DNA of 64,000 bases, from assembly GCA_038246545.1 (NCBI GenBank), contig JBBRVW010000022.1, positions 1-64,000 of the forward strand. Reading direction: 5' to 3'. The notes under the pieces are model-generated. The model saw nothing but the letters and a program-made list of their open reading frames with translations. It was not told the DNA's origin and made no database searches. This DNA is from JBBRVW01 sp038246545. GTDB lineage: Bacteria > Actinomycetota > Actinomycetes > JACCUZ01. The position numbers were made by a program, and so were the translations under genes. Shown one piece after another: positions 50,187-59,191 of the stretch. Numbering within the stretch: position 1 is the first letter of the stretch; every line of letters starts with the position of its first letter.

Positions 50187-52235
50187 TCAGCGCACCGCCG
50201 GGGCGGAGTCGTCGACCTCGCGGGGCGCGGGCACCGGCGACGCCTCGACGGTCGGCACGGTCACCCGCAACCGCCCCAGCGACTCGACGAGCGAGCCACC
50301 GAGCGCCTCCACCCGGTCCAGCACCGCCTCGCGCTCGCCGCGCAGTGGGGCAGCCCGCTCGACCTCGAGGACCAGGCTCCGGTCGTCGACCGAGAGGTGC
50401 AGCGTGCCGCGTGCGCCCGCAGTCACGGCCGCGGTCGCCGCGTAGTACGCGGCCGCCTCGGTGCGCGCCGCGAAGCGGCGTCCCTGCGCCGAGGCGGCGA
50501 CCGCCAGCTGCACCGGGTTGCCGACCCGCGCCAGGAATGCGGTCAGAGCCGGTGCCACCCCGGCCCGGGCAAGCATCGTGGGGAAGATGCCGCGGGTCAG
50601 CTCGCGCAGCGCTTCGAGGGCGTCGGTGGCCTGGCCGACGAGGGCGTCGGTGGCGGTGGTCGGGTCCGGGCCGGCCTCCAGCGTCGCCGTGAGTGACCGC
50701 AGGTTCGGCATCACGTCGCGGTCGATCGCGTGCTCCAGCCGGCGGCGCTCGGCGTCACCGGCCTCGAACAGCCGTCGCCGCGACGCCGCCAGCTCGGCCG
50801 TACGCCGGTCGAGGTCGGCGACGTGCGCGGCCAGCTCGGCCGCCAGCCGCGCGTTGCGGAAGGCCACCGCGGCCTGCTCGGCGAGGTCGTCCAGCAGGGC
50901 CAGCTCGTGCGGCCGCACCGCCCGGCCCGGGGCGGGGGTCACGGTGATCGACCCGAGCGGCCCTGCCGCGTCCGCCACCGGCACCGTGACATCGGCCCCG
51001 GACGCCGAGCGGGCGGCGCGCGGCGACGACGACCACGACGCGGTGCCGGTCTCGCCGTGGTCGACGTCGAGGGTGACCACGCAGCGGCTGGCCGCGACCG
51101 CGCGACCGGCCGCCTCGGCGACCGCCGGGAGCAGTGAGGCCGGGGCGGGGCTGTCGCCGAGCCGTCGGCTGAACGCCGAAAGAGCGTCGTAGGGGACGGC
51201 GCGCGGCCCGTACGCCAGCCGGTCGGCGAACCGGACGACCCGGCGTCGCAGCGGCTGGAACGCCATCGCCACCGCGGCGGTCGCGACAACCGACGGCCAG
51301 AAGCCGGACACCTGGTCGCCGAGCAGAGCACCGACCCCGACGACGAGCAGCGTGTAGCCGACCGCGACGAACGCCGCCGCCAGCGTGACGACGACCGCGC
51401 GGTTGATGATGACGTCGACGTCGTAGAGCCGGTAGCGCAGCACGGCGATCGCCAGCAGCACCGGCAGCAGCAGGAACGACACCTGCAGGGGTACAGCCGA
51501 CAGCCAGGTGGTGCGGCCGTCGTTGAGTCCCGAGACGACCAGGAGCATGAGCATCCCGACGCCGGCAGCGGCCGCCGCCAGCACGAACCAGCGCAGCTGT
51601 TGGCGGGTCTCGCCGGTGGCCCGCCGCATCCGCACCATCAGCGACGCCACCGACAACAGCAGCATCGCGCAGACGAGCAGCACGCCGGAGGAGAGCAGGA
51701 ACCCCGACGTCGTGTTGGTGTGGGTCTGGTCGCCGCGGCCGACGAAGCTGTCGGGGTCGGCGTGCACCAGCCCGACGAGGAACAGCGCCAGCCCGAGGAC
51801 GGTGGCTGCGACGGCGTAACGCCAGCGCCGCGACAGCACGTGCCCGTCCGGCGCGATGAGGAACATCACGGTGAGCCCGGTCAGCGCGACCGGCCCGCCG
51901 AAGAACGCCGCGACCCAGCCGGCCAGCACACTGGGCGACCGGGTGCCCGGACCGCCCTCGGTGTCCACCCAGATGCTGTAGATCTCGCTGACCATCGAGA
52001 CCGACGTCGAGGCCCCGACGCCGACCAGGATCCAGCCGATCGGGTTGCGCGGGAGGCGGCTGAGGATCAGGGCGCCCATCAGGGTGCTGCCCAGGGCGGC
52101 CGCGTTGATGATGGGCCAGCCGTGCACGACCGTCGAGTCGCGTGAGAACAGCGGTTGGACTGCCGCGTTCATGGCGGTGTCGCCGGCGAAGCAGGCCGCG
52201 CTCAGGGCGACGAGCAGCCAGGGCAGCCGCCGCAC
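50187..52235 (-). CDS. membrane sensor with GAF domain and degenerate histidine-kinase domain
   Basis: A 682-residue protein with about eight to nine N-terminal membrane helices, a linker with RLYDVDVIINRAVV typical of actinobacterial NarL-type kinases, a GAF domain and a DHp-like helix. Where HisKA_3 kinases have ERxxLERDLHDGAQQ, this one reads AERRRLEHAIDRDVMPNL: the phospho-accepting H-D-G-A-Q box is gone. The C-terminal ATPase domain also lacks N and G boxes. It is therefore a pseudokinase sensor. It begins at the base after the stop of the intact kinase, so the two are co-translated. Confidence 0.82.
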   Translation of the reverse strand: MRRLPWLLVALSAACFAGDTAMNAAVQPLFSRDSTVVHGWPIINAAALGSTLMGALILSRLPRNPIGWILVGVGASTSVSMVSEIYSIWVDTEGGPGTRSPSVLAGWVAAFFGGPVALTGLTVMFLIAPDGHVLSRRWRYAVAATVLGLALFLVGLVHADPDSFVGRGDQTHTNTTSGFLLSSGVLLVCAMLLLSVASLMVRMRRATGETRQQLRWFVLAAAAAGVGMLMLLVVSGLNDGRTTWLSAVPLQVSFLLLPVLLAIAVLRYRLYDVDVIINRAVVVTLAAAFVAVGYTLLVVGVGALLGDQVSGFWPSVVATAAVAMAFQPLRRRVVRFADRLAYGPRAVPYDALSAFSRRLGDSPAPASLLPAVAEAAGRAVAASRCVVTLDVDHGETGTASWSSSPRAARSASGADVTVPVADAAGPLGSITVTPAPGRAVRPHELALLDDLAEQAAVAFRNARLAAELAAHVADLDRRTAELAASRRRLFEAGDAERRRLEHAIDRDVMPNLRSLTATLEAGPDPTTATDALVGQATDALEALRELTRGIFPTMLARAGVAPALTAFLARVGNPVQLAVAASAQGRRFAARTEAAAYYAATAAVTAGARGTLHLSVDDRSLVLEVERAAPLRGEREAVLDRVEALGGSLVESLGRLRVTVPTVEASPVPAPREVDDSAPAVR

Positions 52236-53579
52236 TCAGCCCACCCCCGCCGTACGTCGGCCGGCCGGAGTCAGGGGCACGCGGCCGGACACCCGGGTGC
52301 CGCCGCCGGGCGCCGCGGCCCAGTCGAGCGAGCCGCCGAGCGAGTCGACGCGGTCGCTCATGTTCGCCAGCCCGCCGACTGCGGCGGCCACGCGGGGGTC
52401 GAATCCGGCGCCGTCGTCGGTGACGGTGAACGCGAGGACGGTGCCCTCGATCACGAGGGCGACGTGGACGCGTGTCGCGCCGGCGTGCTTCACGGCGTTC
52501 TGCACCGCCTCGAGGCAGCAGAAGTAGACGGCGGCCTCCACCTCGCGCGGGTGCCGGCCGAGGCCGGCGTCCGCGACGGTGACCGGCACCGGGCTGGTGG
52601 CGGCGGCAGCGAGCAGAGCCGGGCCGATGCCGTCGCCGCCGAGCCGGCGCGGGTAGATGCCGCGGGACAGCTCGACGAGGGTGTCGGTGGCCGCCCGGGC
52701 GGCGGCGGCCTGCGCCGTGAGGACCTGCGTGGCGCGCTCCGCCGACTTCGCGGCCAGCGTCTCGGCCAGCCGCAGGTTGACCGCCAGCGCGACGAGGTGC
52801 TGCTGCGCGCCGTCGTGGATGTCCCGTTCCAGCCGCCGCCGGGCGGCGTCCTGCGTCTCGACCAGCCGCTCGCGGGAGGCCCGCAGCTCCTCGGCCCGGG
52901 CGGACAGCTCCAGCAGCCGCCGGGCCAGCTGGGCCCGCAGCCGCACACCATGCAGCACCACACCGGCCTGCGCGGCCAGCCCGGCGAACAGCCGCTCCTC
53001 CACGGGCGTCAGCGGCCGGTCGTCCTGCTCGCGCAGGCGCAGCACCCCGAGCACGTCGCCGGCGAGCCGCACCGTGCGGGTCCGACGGCCCGGCTCGAGC
53101 GCGACGTCCGGCGGGGTGTCGTCGGCCGTCGTCTCCGGCGGCCACGTCGCGGCGAGCACAAGGCCGTCGTCCACCGAGAGCCAGACCTGCGCCCACTGCG
53201 CGCCGGTGCCTTCGCACAGCACCTGCGCCATCCGGGTCGCAACCTCGTCGCCCGACGGCCCGGTCACCGTCTCGGCGAACCTGCTCAGCACGTCGTACGG
53301 CGAGGGCCGGCCGCCGTGCACCGCGCGCGACGCGCGGCCCTCCAGCCGCACCTGAACCGGCTCGAAGCCGAGCGCGACGACGGCCGTCGCGAGCAACGAG
53401 AGCCCGAGGTGGGGCGAGTCGGTGTGCCCGATGAGCGCCCCGCCGCCGAGCACGACCACGACATAGGTGACGACGACGAAGACCGTGAGCCCGCCCAGCA
53501 CGAGCAGCGCGGCGCGCCAATCGCCGCGGGACCGTCGCCAGCGCGCGAGCAGCGCGGAGGACGGCAACGTGGTCGACAT
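52236..53579 (-). CDS. NarL-type sensor histidine kinase with GAF domain
   Basis: A 447-residue kinase with two N-terminal helices (around residues 22-45 and 55-75), a GAF domain, a HisKA_3 helix with intact RRRLERDIHDGAQQHLVALA, and an HATPase domain with CCLEAVQNAVKHAGA (N box) and VTDDGAGFDP (G1). Autophosphorylation at the DIHDG histidine should drive a LuxR-type regulator such as the one encoded upstream. I chose the ATG at 53579. The signal is unknown. Confidence 0.9.
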   Translation of the reverse strand: MSTTLPSSALLARWRRSRGDWRAALLVLGGLTVFVVVTYVVVVLGGGALIGHTDSPHLGLSLLATAVVALGFEPVQVRLEGRASRAVHGGRPSPYDVLSRFAETVTGPSGDEVATRMAQVLCEGTGAQWAQVWLSVDDGLVLAATWPPETTADDTPPDVALEPGRRTRTVRLAGDVLGVLRLREQDDRPLTPVEERLFAGLAAQAGVVLHGVRLRAQLARRLLELSARAEELRASRERLVETQDAARRRLERDIHDGAQQHLVALAVNLRLAETLAAKSAERATQVLTAQAAAARAATDTLVELSRGIYPRRLGGDGIGPALLAAAATSPVPVTVADAGLGRHPREVEAAVYFCCLEAVQNAVKHAGATRVHVALVIEGTVLAFTVTDDGAGFDPRVAAAVGGLANMSDRVDSLGGSLDWAAAPGGGTRVSGRVPLTPAGRRTAGVG

Positions 53580-53915
53580 GATCCGCAGTCTGCCCCCGCG
53601 GGCGCTCCGCGGGCAGGGCGTTGACCGAACCCCGGGGGTGGGGCCAGCCGCACCCGGCCCCGGCAGACGGGCGGAATCCACCCGCATGGCGGGGCCACTT
53701 CCTCGCAACAGCAACGGCCGGTGAGCCGCGGACGGCGCGCGACCATCCACCTGCCCCGGCCTGTCCGGGCTGCGCTGACCGCAGCTACCCACCGCTGGTC
53801 AGCCGCGAACGGGTCAAGGCGCTGGCCGGCTTGCTGATCCGGAGCGTGCCTCCGACGTCGGGAGGTCGAACGCGCAAGGGGTTGAGGGACGTCACCGACA
53901 GGTGCGGCCGACAGC
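53580..53915. other. intergenic region between kinase and response regulator genes
   Basis: 336 bp without a supported gene. It must contain the promoter of the kinase pair and the end of the response regulator gene. A GGGGCCACTTCCTCGC segment near 53690 echoes part of the 45.3/45.6-kb repeat without its hairpin partner. Confidence 0.4.
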
Positions 53916-54581
53916 TCAGCCGGTGGCCTCGAGGAAGGCGAGCACGGCCATCACCCGGCGGTTCACCTCGCCCTCCTCGACCAGGCCGAGCTTCTGGAAG
54001 ACCGAGCCGATGTGCTTCTCCACGGCCCGGTCGCTCATGTACAGCGTCCGGGCGATGGTGGCGTTGTTCTTGCCGGTGGCCATCGCCTCCAGCACCTGCC
54101 GCTCCTTCTCGGTGAGCCCCGGCAGCGGCGAGCCGGCGTCCCCGGCCTTGCGCGCCATCAGCCCCTCGACGACCTTCGGGTCCAGCGCCGAGCCGCCGCG
54201 CGCGACGTCGTGCAGCGCCCGGACCAGCTCGTCGAGCTGGGACACCCGCTCCTTGAGGAGGTAGCCGAGACCGGCCACACCGTCCTTGAGCAGCTCGAAG
54301 GCGTAGTCCTCCTCGACGTACTGCGACAGCACCACGACGCCGATGTCGGGGTGCTCGGCCCGGATCTGCTTGGCCGCGTCGATGCCCTCGGTCGTGAACG
54401 ACGGTGGCATCCGGATGTCGGTGAGGACGGCGTCCGGGCTCGTCTCCCGGACCGTCTTCAGCAGCGACTGCGGGTCGGCCACTGCGCCGACGAGCTCGAT
54501 GTCCTCGACCTCGCCCAGGAGCGCGGCGATGCCTTCGCGGACGAGGTAGTTGTCGTCGGCCAGGACGACCCGGAGCGCCAT
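53916..54581 (-). CDS. NarL/LuxR-family response regulator
   Basis: A 221-residue DNA-binding regulator. Receiver: VVLADDNYLVREGIAALLGE, AVLTDIRMPPSFTTEGID (phosphoacceptor Asp) and GYLLKERV (Lys). LuxR-type HTH: LTEKERQVLEAMATGKNNAT and RTLYMSDRAVEKHIGSVFQK. Lies upstream of the two kinases on the same strand and downstream of the MMPL gene, so it may control that transporter; this is inference. Confidence 0.93.
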   Translation of the reverse strand: MALRVVLADDNYLVREGIAALLGEVEDIELVGAVADPQSLLKTVRETSPDAVLTDIRMPPSFTTEGIDAAKQIRAEHPDIGVVVLSQYVEEDYAFELLKDGVAGLGYLLKERVSQLDELVRALHDVARGGSALDPKVVEGLMARKAGDAGSPLPGLTEKERQVLEAMATGKNNATIARTLYMSDRAVEKHIGSVFQKLGLVEEGEVNRRVMAVLAFLEATG

Positions 54582-54665
54582 GGTCCGGAGGGTAGACGGA
54601 AACGCCGCGGTGCGGCCGGTCCGTGAGGACCGACCGCACCGCGGGTCGTGCGCAGTGGACCAGGA

Positions 54666-56861
54666 TCAGACCAGCACTGCCGTCTGCTCCTCGGCCAGCA
54701 TGGCCTCCAGCTCGTCCTCCTCGAGGTCCGCGCCCTCGAGGTTGAGGTGCGGCAGCCGGCGGTCGAGCCAACGGGGGAGCCACCAGGCCTGGTGCCCGAG
54801 CAGACTCATCGCCGCCGGCACCAGCACCATCCGGACCAGGGTCACGTCGAGCAGGACGGCGACAGCCAGGCCGACGCCGAACATCTTCGCGATGACGTCG
54901 CTGCCCAGGATGAAGGCACCGAAGACCGCCATCATGATGAGGGCCGCGCTGGTGATGACCCGGGCGGTGGACCCGACACCCTCGACCACGGCCCGCTTCG
55001 GGTCACGGTGCTTGAGGTACTGCTCGCGCACCCGGCTCAGCAGGAACACCTCATAGTCCATCGAGAGACCGAAGAGGATCGCGAACATCAGCATCGGCGC
55101 CAGCGGCATGATCGGCACGTTCTCGTGCACGCCGATCAGCTCGCGGCCCCAGCCCCACTGGAAGACGGCCACGATGACGCCGTAGGCCGCGCCGACGCTG
55201 AGCACGTTGAGCACAGCTGCCTTCAACGGCACCAGCACCGAGCGGAACACGATCATCAGCACCAGGAACGACAGGCCGATGACGGCGCCGAGGAAGTATG
55301 GCATCCGGTCCTGCAGCCGCTTCGACACGTCGTCGGTGAGAGCCGTGCCGCCGGTGACGCTGACGTCCGCGGCCGAGCCGCCGACCACGCCGGGGATCAC
55401 GTCGGTCCGCAGGTGCGTCAGCAGCGTCGAGGCGGCCTCGTCCTGCGGGCCGGTGACCGGGGTGACCCCGATGATCGCCAGGTCGCCCTTCGCGTCGAGC
55501 ACCGGTGCGTCGACGGACGCGACACCGGCGACGTCGCCGATCTCCGCCGCCAGCGCGGTTGCCGTCGCCTTCGCGTCGGCCGTGGTGCCGGCCGTGTCCA
55601 CGACGACCGTCAGCGGGCCGTTGCTGCCGGGACCGTAGTGGTCGGCGATCAGGTCGTACGCCTTGCGGGTGGTGGTGATGGGCGCGTCGTTGCCGGCGTC
55701 GGCGAACCCGAGCCGCATCGACAGCACCGGGATCGCCAGCACGACGAGGACCAGCGCAGCTGCCGCGCCGTAGCGCACCGGCCGGTTCACGACGCGAGCG
55801 GTCCAGCGGGCCGACGTCGAGCTCGGGTCCCACGCCGGCCGCCGCTTCACGAACGGCACCTTGACGCTGTTGACGCGCTTCTTGGTGATACCGAGCAGCG
55901 CGGGCAGCAGGGTCACCGCGGCGAGCATCGAGACCGCGACCATGATCGCGGAGGCCCAGCCCATGGTGGCCATCATCGGGACGCCGGAGACGTACAGGCC
56001 GGCGATCGCGAGGACCACGGTCACGCCGGCGAACAGCACCGACAGGCCGGCGGTGGCGTTGGCCCGGCCGATGGCCTCGGGCACCGGCATGCCGGACTCG
56101 AGGTTCTGCCGGTGCCGCGCCAGGATGAACAGCGCGTAGTCGATGCCGACACCGAGACCGATCATGACCCCGACGATGCTGGCGATCGACGGCACCGACA
56201 TGGCGCCGGACATGACGCCGATCGCGCTGGTGCCGATGAGCAGGCCGACGAGGGCCACCAGGATCGGGAGGCTCATGGCGACGATCGAGCCGAACGCGAT
56301 CGCGAGGACGACCACGGCGACGGCGATGCCGATGATCTCGCTGCCCGGAGCGGCATCGCCCTTGGCATAGCCGAGGCCGCCGTCGTACTCGACCTGGATG
56401 CCGGCGTCCCGAACCGCCCGGGTGGCGAGCTCGGCCTCGTCGAAGTCCTCGGGGCCGATCACGTCACGGTCGAAGCCGACGGTGGAGAAGGCCGTCGTGC
56501 CGTCCTGGCTGACGGTTGGTCCCCGCGCGTCGTAGGGATCGCTGACGCCGGTGACGTGCGTGCCGTCGGCCAGCGCGGTGACGGCCTGCTCGACGGCCTT
56601 CTTCGCGGCCGGGGCGGTGATGCCGTCCTCGGCGTGAAACAGGACGTTCGAGGTGTAGAGGGTCTGCTGCGGGAACCGGTCCTGGATGGCGTCCGCCGCG
56701 CGCTGCGACTCCGCGCCGGGGAGCGTGAAGCTCTCGTCGGCCGGACCGCCGAGGGACATGTTGAGCAGTACCGCGGTCACCGCGACCAGGACCCAGGCGG
56801 CGAGAACGCGCCACGGGTGCCGTCCGGCGAAGTGACCGACGCGGTAGAGAAAGCGTGACAT
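54666..56861 (-). CDS. MMPL family RND transporter
   Basis: A 731-residue membrane exporter with the MMPL layout: helix 1 (HPWRVLAAWVLVAVTAVLLN), an extracytoplasmic domain, five helices with GVGIDYALFILARHRQ, a second extracytoplasmic domain and a final five helices with GLSMDYEVFLLSRVREQY. The two D-Y pairs are the proton-relay residues of the family. It probably exports a lipid or drug. Start at the ATG at 56861, just before the first helix. No regulator of TetR type adjoins it; the response regulator downstream is the closest candidate. Confidence 0.92.
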   Translation of the reverse strand: MSRFLYRVGHFAGRHPWRVLAAWVLVAVTAVLLNMSLGGPADESFTLPGAESQRAADAIQDRFPQQTLYTSNVLFHAEDGITAPAAKKAVEQAVTALADGTHVTGVSDPYDARGPTVSQDGTTAFSTVGFDRDVIGPEDFDEAELATRAVRDAGIQVEYDGGLGYAKGDAAPGSEIIGIAVAVVVLAIAFGSIVAMSLPILVALVGLLIGTSAIGVMSGAMSVPSIASIVGVMIGLGVGIDYALFILARHRQNLESGMPVPEAIGRANATAGLSVLFAGVTVVLAIAGLYVSGVPMMATMGWASAIMVAVSMLAAVTLLPALLGITKKRVNSVKVPFVKRRPAWDPSSTSARWTARVVNRPVRYGAAAALVLVVLAIPVLSMRLGFADAGNDAPITTTRKAYDLIADHYGPGSNGPLTVVVDTAGTTADAKATATALAAEIGDVAGVASVDAPVLDAKGDLAIIGVTPVTGPQDEAASTLLTHLRTDVIPGVVGGSAADVSVTGGTALTDDVSKRLQDRMPYFLGAVIGLSFLVLMIVFRSVLVPLKAAVLNVLSVGAAYGVIVAVFQWGWGRELIGVHENVPIMPLAPMLMFAILFGLSMDYEVFLLSRVREQYLKHRDPKRAVVEGVGSTARVITSAALIMMAVFGAFILGSDVIAKMFGVGLAVAVLLDVTLVRMVLVPAAMSLLGHQAWWLPRWLDRRLPHLNLEGADLEEDELEAMLAEEQTAVLV

Positions 56862-57160
56862 GGCATGGCCTTTCCTGCCCTGGTCGGGCTGGTGCGGTGG
56901 GGGTCCGGCCGTGCGGGGTGCTCGGTCCGGCTCCTGAAGACTGCTTGGACCTGGAGCCCGCTCCCATGGCGCGGACCGCACGCCCGCCCGGGGTCCGTCG
57001 CACGCCGTGCTGCGGCTGACCGACCCTCAGGGGTGTGCTGGCCCCATCCCCGCGTACGGCCCGGAACGTCTGGATCGGCCGGCCGCACCCTGTCGCACCA
57101 TCCGGTTTCCGACAGGCGCCCGTCGAGGGGTCGACAGGCCGATACACTTCCGGCTTGCTA
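56862..57160. other. intergenic region before the split tRNA gene
   Basis: About 300 bp with no supported gene. It carries the promoter regions of the MMPL gene and the tRNA. A possible -10 (TACACT at 57143-57148) lies 12 bases before the tRNA, but I see no convincing -35. Confidence 0.35.
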
Positions 57161-57455
57161 GGGCCTCTAGCGCAATCGGCAGAGCAGCGGACTTCACAAA
57201 TAGGAGCGCCTGGCCGGAAACGGTCAGGATGACACCACTCAAAGTCGGGGAACCCTTCGCCGGACGACCGGCATGGCAATCCCGAGCCAAGCCGAGGGTG
57301 ACCTCGGAAGGTGTAGAGACTGGACGGGTGGCACCTACAGCGCACAGCGCCACGGTGAAGGGACAGTCCAGACCACGAACGCCCGCCTGGGCGGCGCCGA
57401 AAGGCGTAGTGGCAGGTTAATCCGCGGGTTGTGGGTTCGAATCCCACGGGGCCCA
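57161..57455 (+). tRNA. tRNA-Lys (TTT), interrupted by a group I intron
   Basis: Exon 1 is 57161-57194 (acceptor GGGCCTC, D-arm, anticodon stem GCGGA, loop CTT) and exon 2 is 57417-57455 (TTAA, stem TCCGC, variable GGGTT, T-arm GTGGG-TTCGAAT-CCCAC, acceptor GGGGCCC, discriminator A). Joined they give a 73-nt tRNA with the loop CTTTTAA, i.e. anticodon UUU, and a body nearly identical to actinobacterial tRNA-Lys. CCA is not encoded. The D-stem has a G12-A23 mismatch where T-A is usual. The break falls after U34, the same site as in cyanobacterial tRNA-Leu(UAA). Confidence 0.88.
57195..57416 (+). ncRNA. group I self-splicing intron in tRNA-Lys anticodon loop
   Basis: A 222-nt insertion with group I (IC3-like) core elements in the right order. 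Exon CUU pairs with a downstream GAG (57203-57206 region) giving the U-G at the 5' splice site. The P/Q element GGCAATCCCGAGCCAAGC is at 57275-57292, the R element GTGTAGAGACTGGACGGG at 57311-57328 and the S element AAGGGACAGTCCAGACC at 57358-57374, with GACTG/CAGTC forming P7. The last base is the terminal G. No homing-endonuclease frame is inside, so splicing should be autonomous. Confidence 0.87.
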
Positions 57456-57621
57456 CCGAACGGGCCGGGCTGTGTCCGGGGTACCGGTGAGCTCGTCGCC
57501 ATGGGCGGCCGCCATTGCTGCTGCACGGGCGGTGAGGCACATCGAGAGCGATGAGTTTCCTGGCTGCCTACGGTCGGTAGGTCGGAGACACGAGAGCCAC
57601 GAGACCCGAGGTGACCGCACG

Positions 57622-58398
57622 ATGACGGTGGAGACCCCCACGACCGCGCTGCCCGCCGACCTCCCCGTCCCCGAGGTGGTGGACCGGAAGACCTGGCAGG
57701 GGCAGATCGACGAGCTCCGTACCCGGGAGAAGGCGCACACCCGCGCCGGCGACGTCATCGCCGCCGCCCGGCGCCGGCTGCCGATGGTGGAGGTCGACGC
57801 GACGCTCACGGTGACCGGCGGGGACGGGCCGGTGACCCTGCTCGACGTCTTCGAAGGGCGTCGCCAGCTCTACGCGTACTTCCACATGTGGCACGACGGC
57901 CAGCCGGCCGAGGGCCAGTGCGAGGGCTGCACCTTCTTCAACGGTCAGGTGCGTGAGCTGGCCTACCTGCACGCGCGTGACGTCACCTACGCAACCCTCT
58001 GCGAGGGCCCGTACGACGCCAGCGTCCGCTACCGCGACTTCATGGGCTGGGACGTCCCCTGGTACTCGGCGCGGCCCAGCAGCGACACCCTCATCGGCGA
58101 CCGCGGGTTCGGGACGCAGGTCTGCTACCTGCGCGACGGCGACCGGGTGTTCGAGACCTACTGGACGACCGGTCGCGGCGCCGAGGCGATGGCGCCCAGC
58201 TACCCGCTGCTCGACATGACCGTCTACGGCCGCCAGGAGGCCTGGGAGGACTCGCCGGCCGGCTGGCCGCAGCCGTTCGCAGGGGACCAGTTCCGTACCG
58301 GCGGCCGGCCCAGCGCGCAATGGTCCCGGCTGGTGGCCGGCCGGCCCGACGACCTCGGCGCCTCAGCGGCCGCCGGCGAACCACACCACTGCCACTAG
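57622..58398 (+). CDS. DUF899 family thioredoxin-like protein
   Basis: A 258-residue protein of the DUF899 family with a thioredoxin-like fold. RTREKAHTRAGDVIAAARRR, LLDVFEGRRQLYAYFHMWHD and CEGCTFFNGQVRELAYLHAR are family blocks, with CxxC in the last. GWDVPWYSARPSSD and a Cys/His-rich end follow. The ATG at 57622 comes directly before conserved sequence. The family has no settled function. It is the first gene after the intron-bearing tRNA on the same strand. Confidence 0.87.
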   Translation: MTVETPTTALPADLPVPEVVDRKTWQGQIDELRTREKAHTRAGDVIAAARRRLPMVEVDATLTVTGGDGPVTLLDVFEGRRQLYAYFHMWHDGQPAEGQCEGCTFFNGQVRELAYLHARDVTYATLCEGPYDASVRYRDFMGWDVPWYSARPSSDTLIGDRGFGTQVCYLRDGDRVFETYWTTGRGAEAMAPSYPLLDMTVYGRQEAWEDSPAGWPQPFAGDQFRTGGRPSAQWSRLVAGRPDDLGASAAAGEPHHCH

Positions 58399-58423
58399 GC
58401 CGGCACCGCGCGTCCCGCTCGCG

Positions 58424-59191
58424 TCAGGTGGCGTCCGGGCCGTCGCGAGGCGGTGCGAGGAACGGCGCGATGAGGTCGAGCGGGAGCGGGAAGACGATGG
58501 TCGACTTCTCGCCGCCGAGCTCGACGAGGGTCTGCTGGTAGCGCAGCTGCATCGCGGCCGGGTTGCGGCTGAGCACCTCGGAGGCCTCGAGCAGCTTCTG
58601 GGAGGCCTGGAACTCGCCCTCGGCGGAGATGATCTTCGCTCGGCGCTCCCGCTCGGCCTCGGCGGCCCGCGCCATCGCGCGCTGCATGGCCTCGGGGATC
58701 TCGACGTCCTTGATCTCGACCGTGGTGACCTTGATGCCCCAGGGCTCGGTCTGCTCGTCGATGATGCGGCGCAGACTGTCGTTGAGCTCGTCCCGCTCCG
58801 AGAGCAGGGTGTCCAGCTCCGCTCTGCCGAGCACCGACCGCAGCGTGGTCTGGGCGATCTGGGAGGTAGCGACCGGGTACGCCTCGACCTCGGTGACGGC
58901 GCGGACCGGATCGACGACCCGGAAGTAGGCGACGGCGTTCACCCTGGCCGGCACGTTGTCGCGGGTGATGACCTCCTGCGGGGGGATGGTGAGAGTGACC
59001 GTGCGCAGGTCGACGCGGACCAGCCGGTCGACGAACGGCACCAGCACGACCAGCCCCGGTCCCGCGACGGGGCGCAGCCGGCCCAGCCGGAACAGCACGC
59101 CGCGCTCGTACTCACGCAGCACGCGCGCGGTGGCGACCGTCACCGCCACTGCGACGACCAGCACGGCAGCCAGCACGACGCCGGCCGTCAC
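58424..59191 (-). CDS. SPFH/stomatin-like membrane protein
   Basis: A 255-residue protein with one N-terminal helix (VVLAAVLVVAVAVTVATARV) followed by a complete SPFH domain: REYERGVLFRLGRL, GPGLVVLVPFVDRLVRVDLR, TIPPQEVITRDNVPARVNAV and ALGRAELDTLLSER-like helices. A coiled coil with RAAEAERERRAKIISAEGEF and the stomatin tail QKLLEASEVL and ELGGEKSTIVFPLP complete it. It organises membrane domains. Starts at a GTG overlapping the stop of the preceding gene, which ties it to the nitric oxide reductase operon. Confidence 0.92.
   Translation of the reverse strand: MTAGVVLAAVLVVAVAVTVATARVLREYERGVLFRLGRLRPVAGPGLVVLVPFVDRLVRVDLRTVTLTIPPQEVITRDNVPARVNAVAYFRVVDPVRAVTEVEAYPVATSQIAQTTLRSVLGRAELDTLLSERDELNDSLRRIIDEQTEPWGIKVTTVEIKDVEIPEAMQRAMARAAEAERERRAKIISAEGEFQASQKLLEASEVLSRNPAAMQLRYQQTLVELGGEKSTIVFPLPLDLIAPFLAPPRDGPDAT

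Noticed and set aside
54648..56858. 736-codon plus-strand frame opposite the MMPL gene
   Set aside because: His/Asp/Arg-rich shadow with no domain; the minus strand encodes a complete transporter.
57007..57420. Short frames across the tRNA-Lys locus
   Set aside because: They overlap the tRNA exons and the structured intron core; no protein family, and no LAGLIDADG or HNH motif that would suggest a homing endonuclease.
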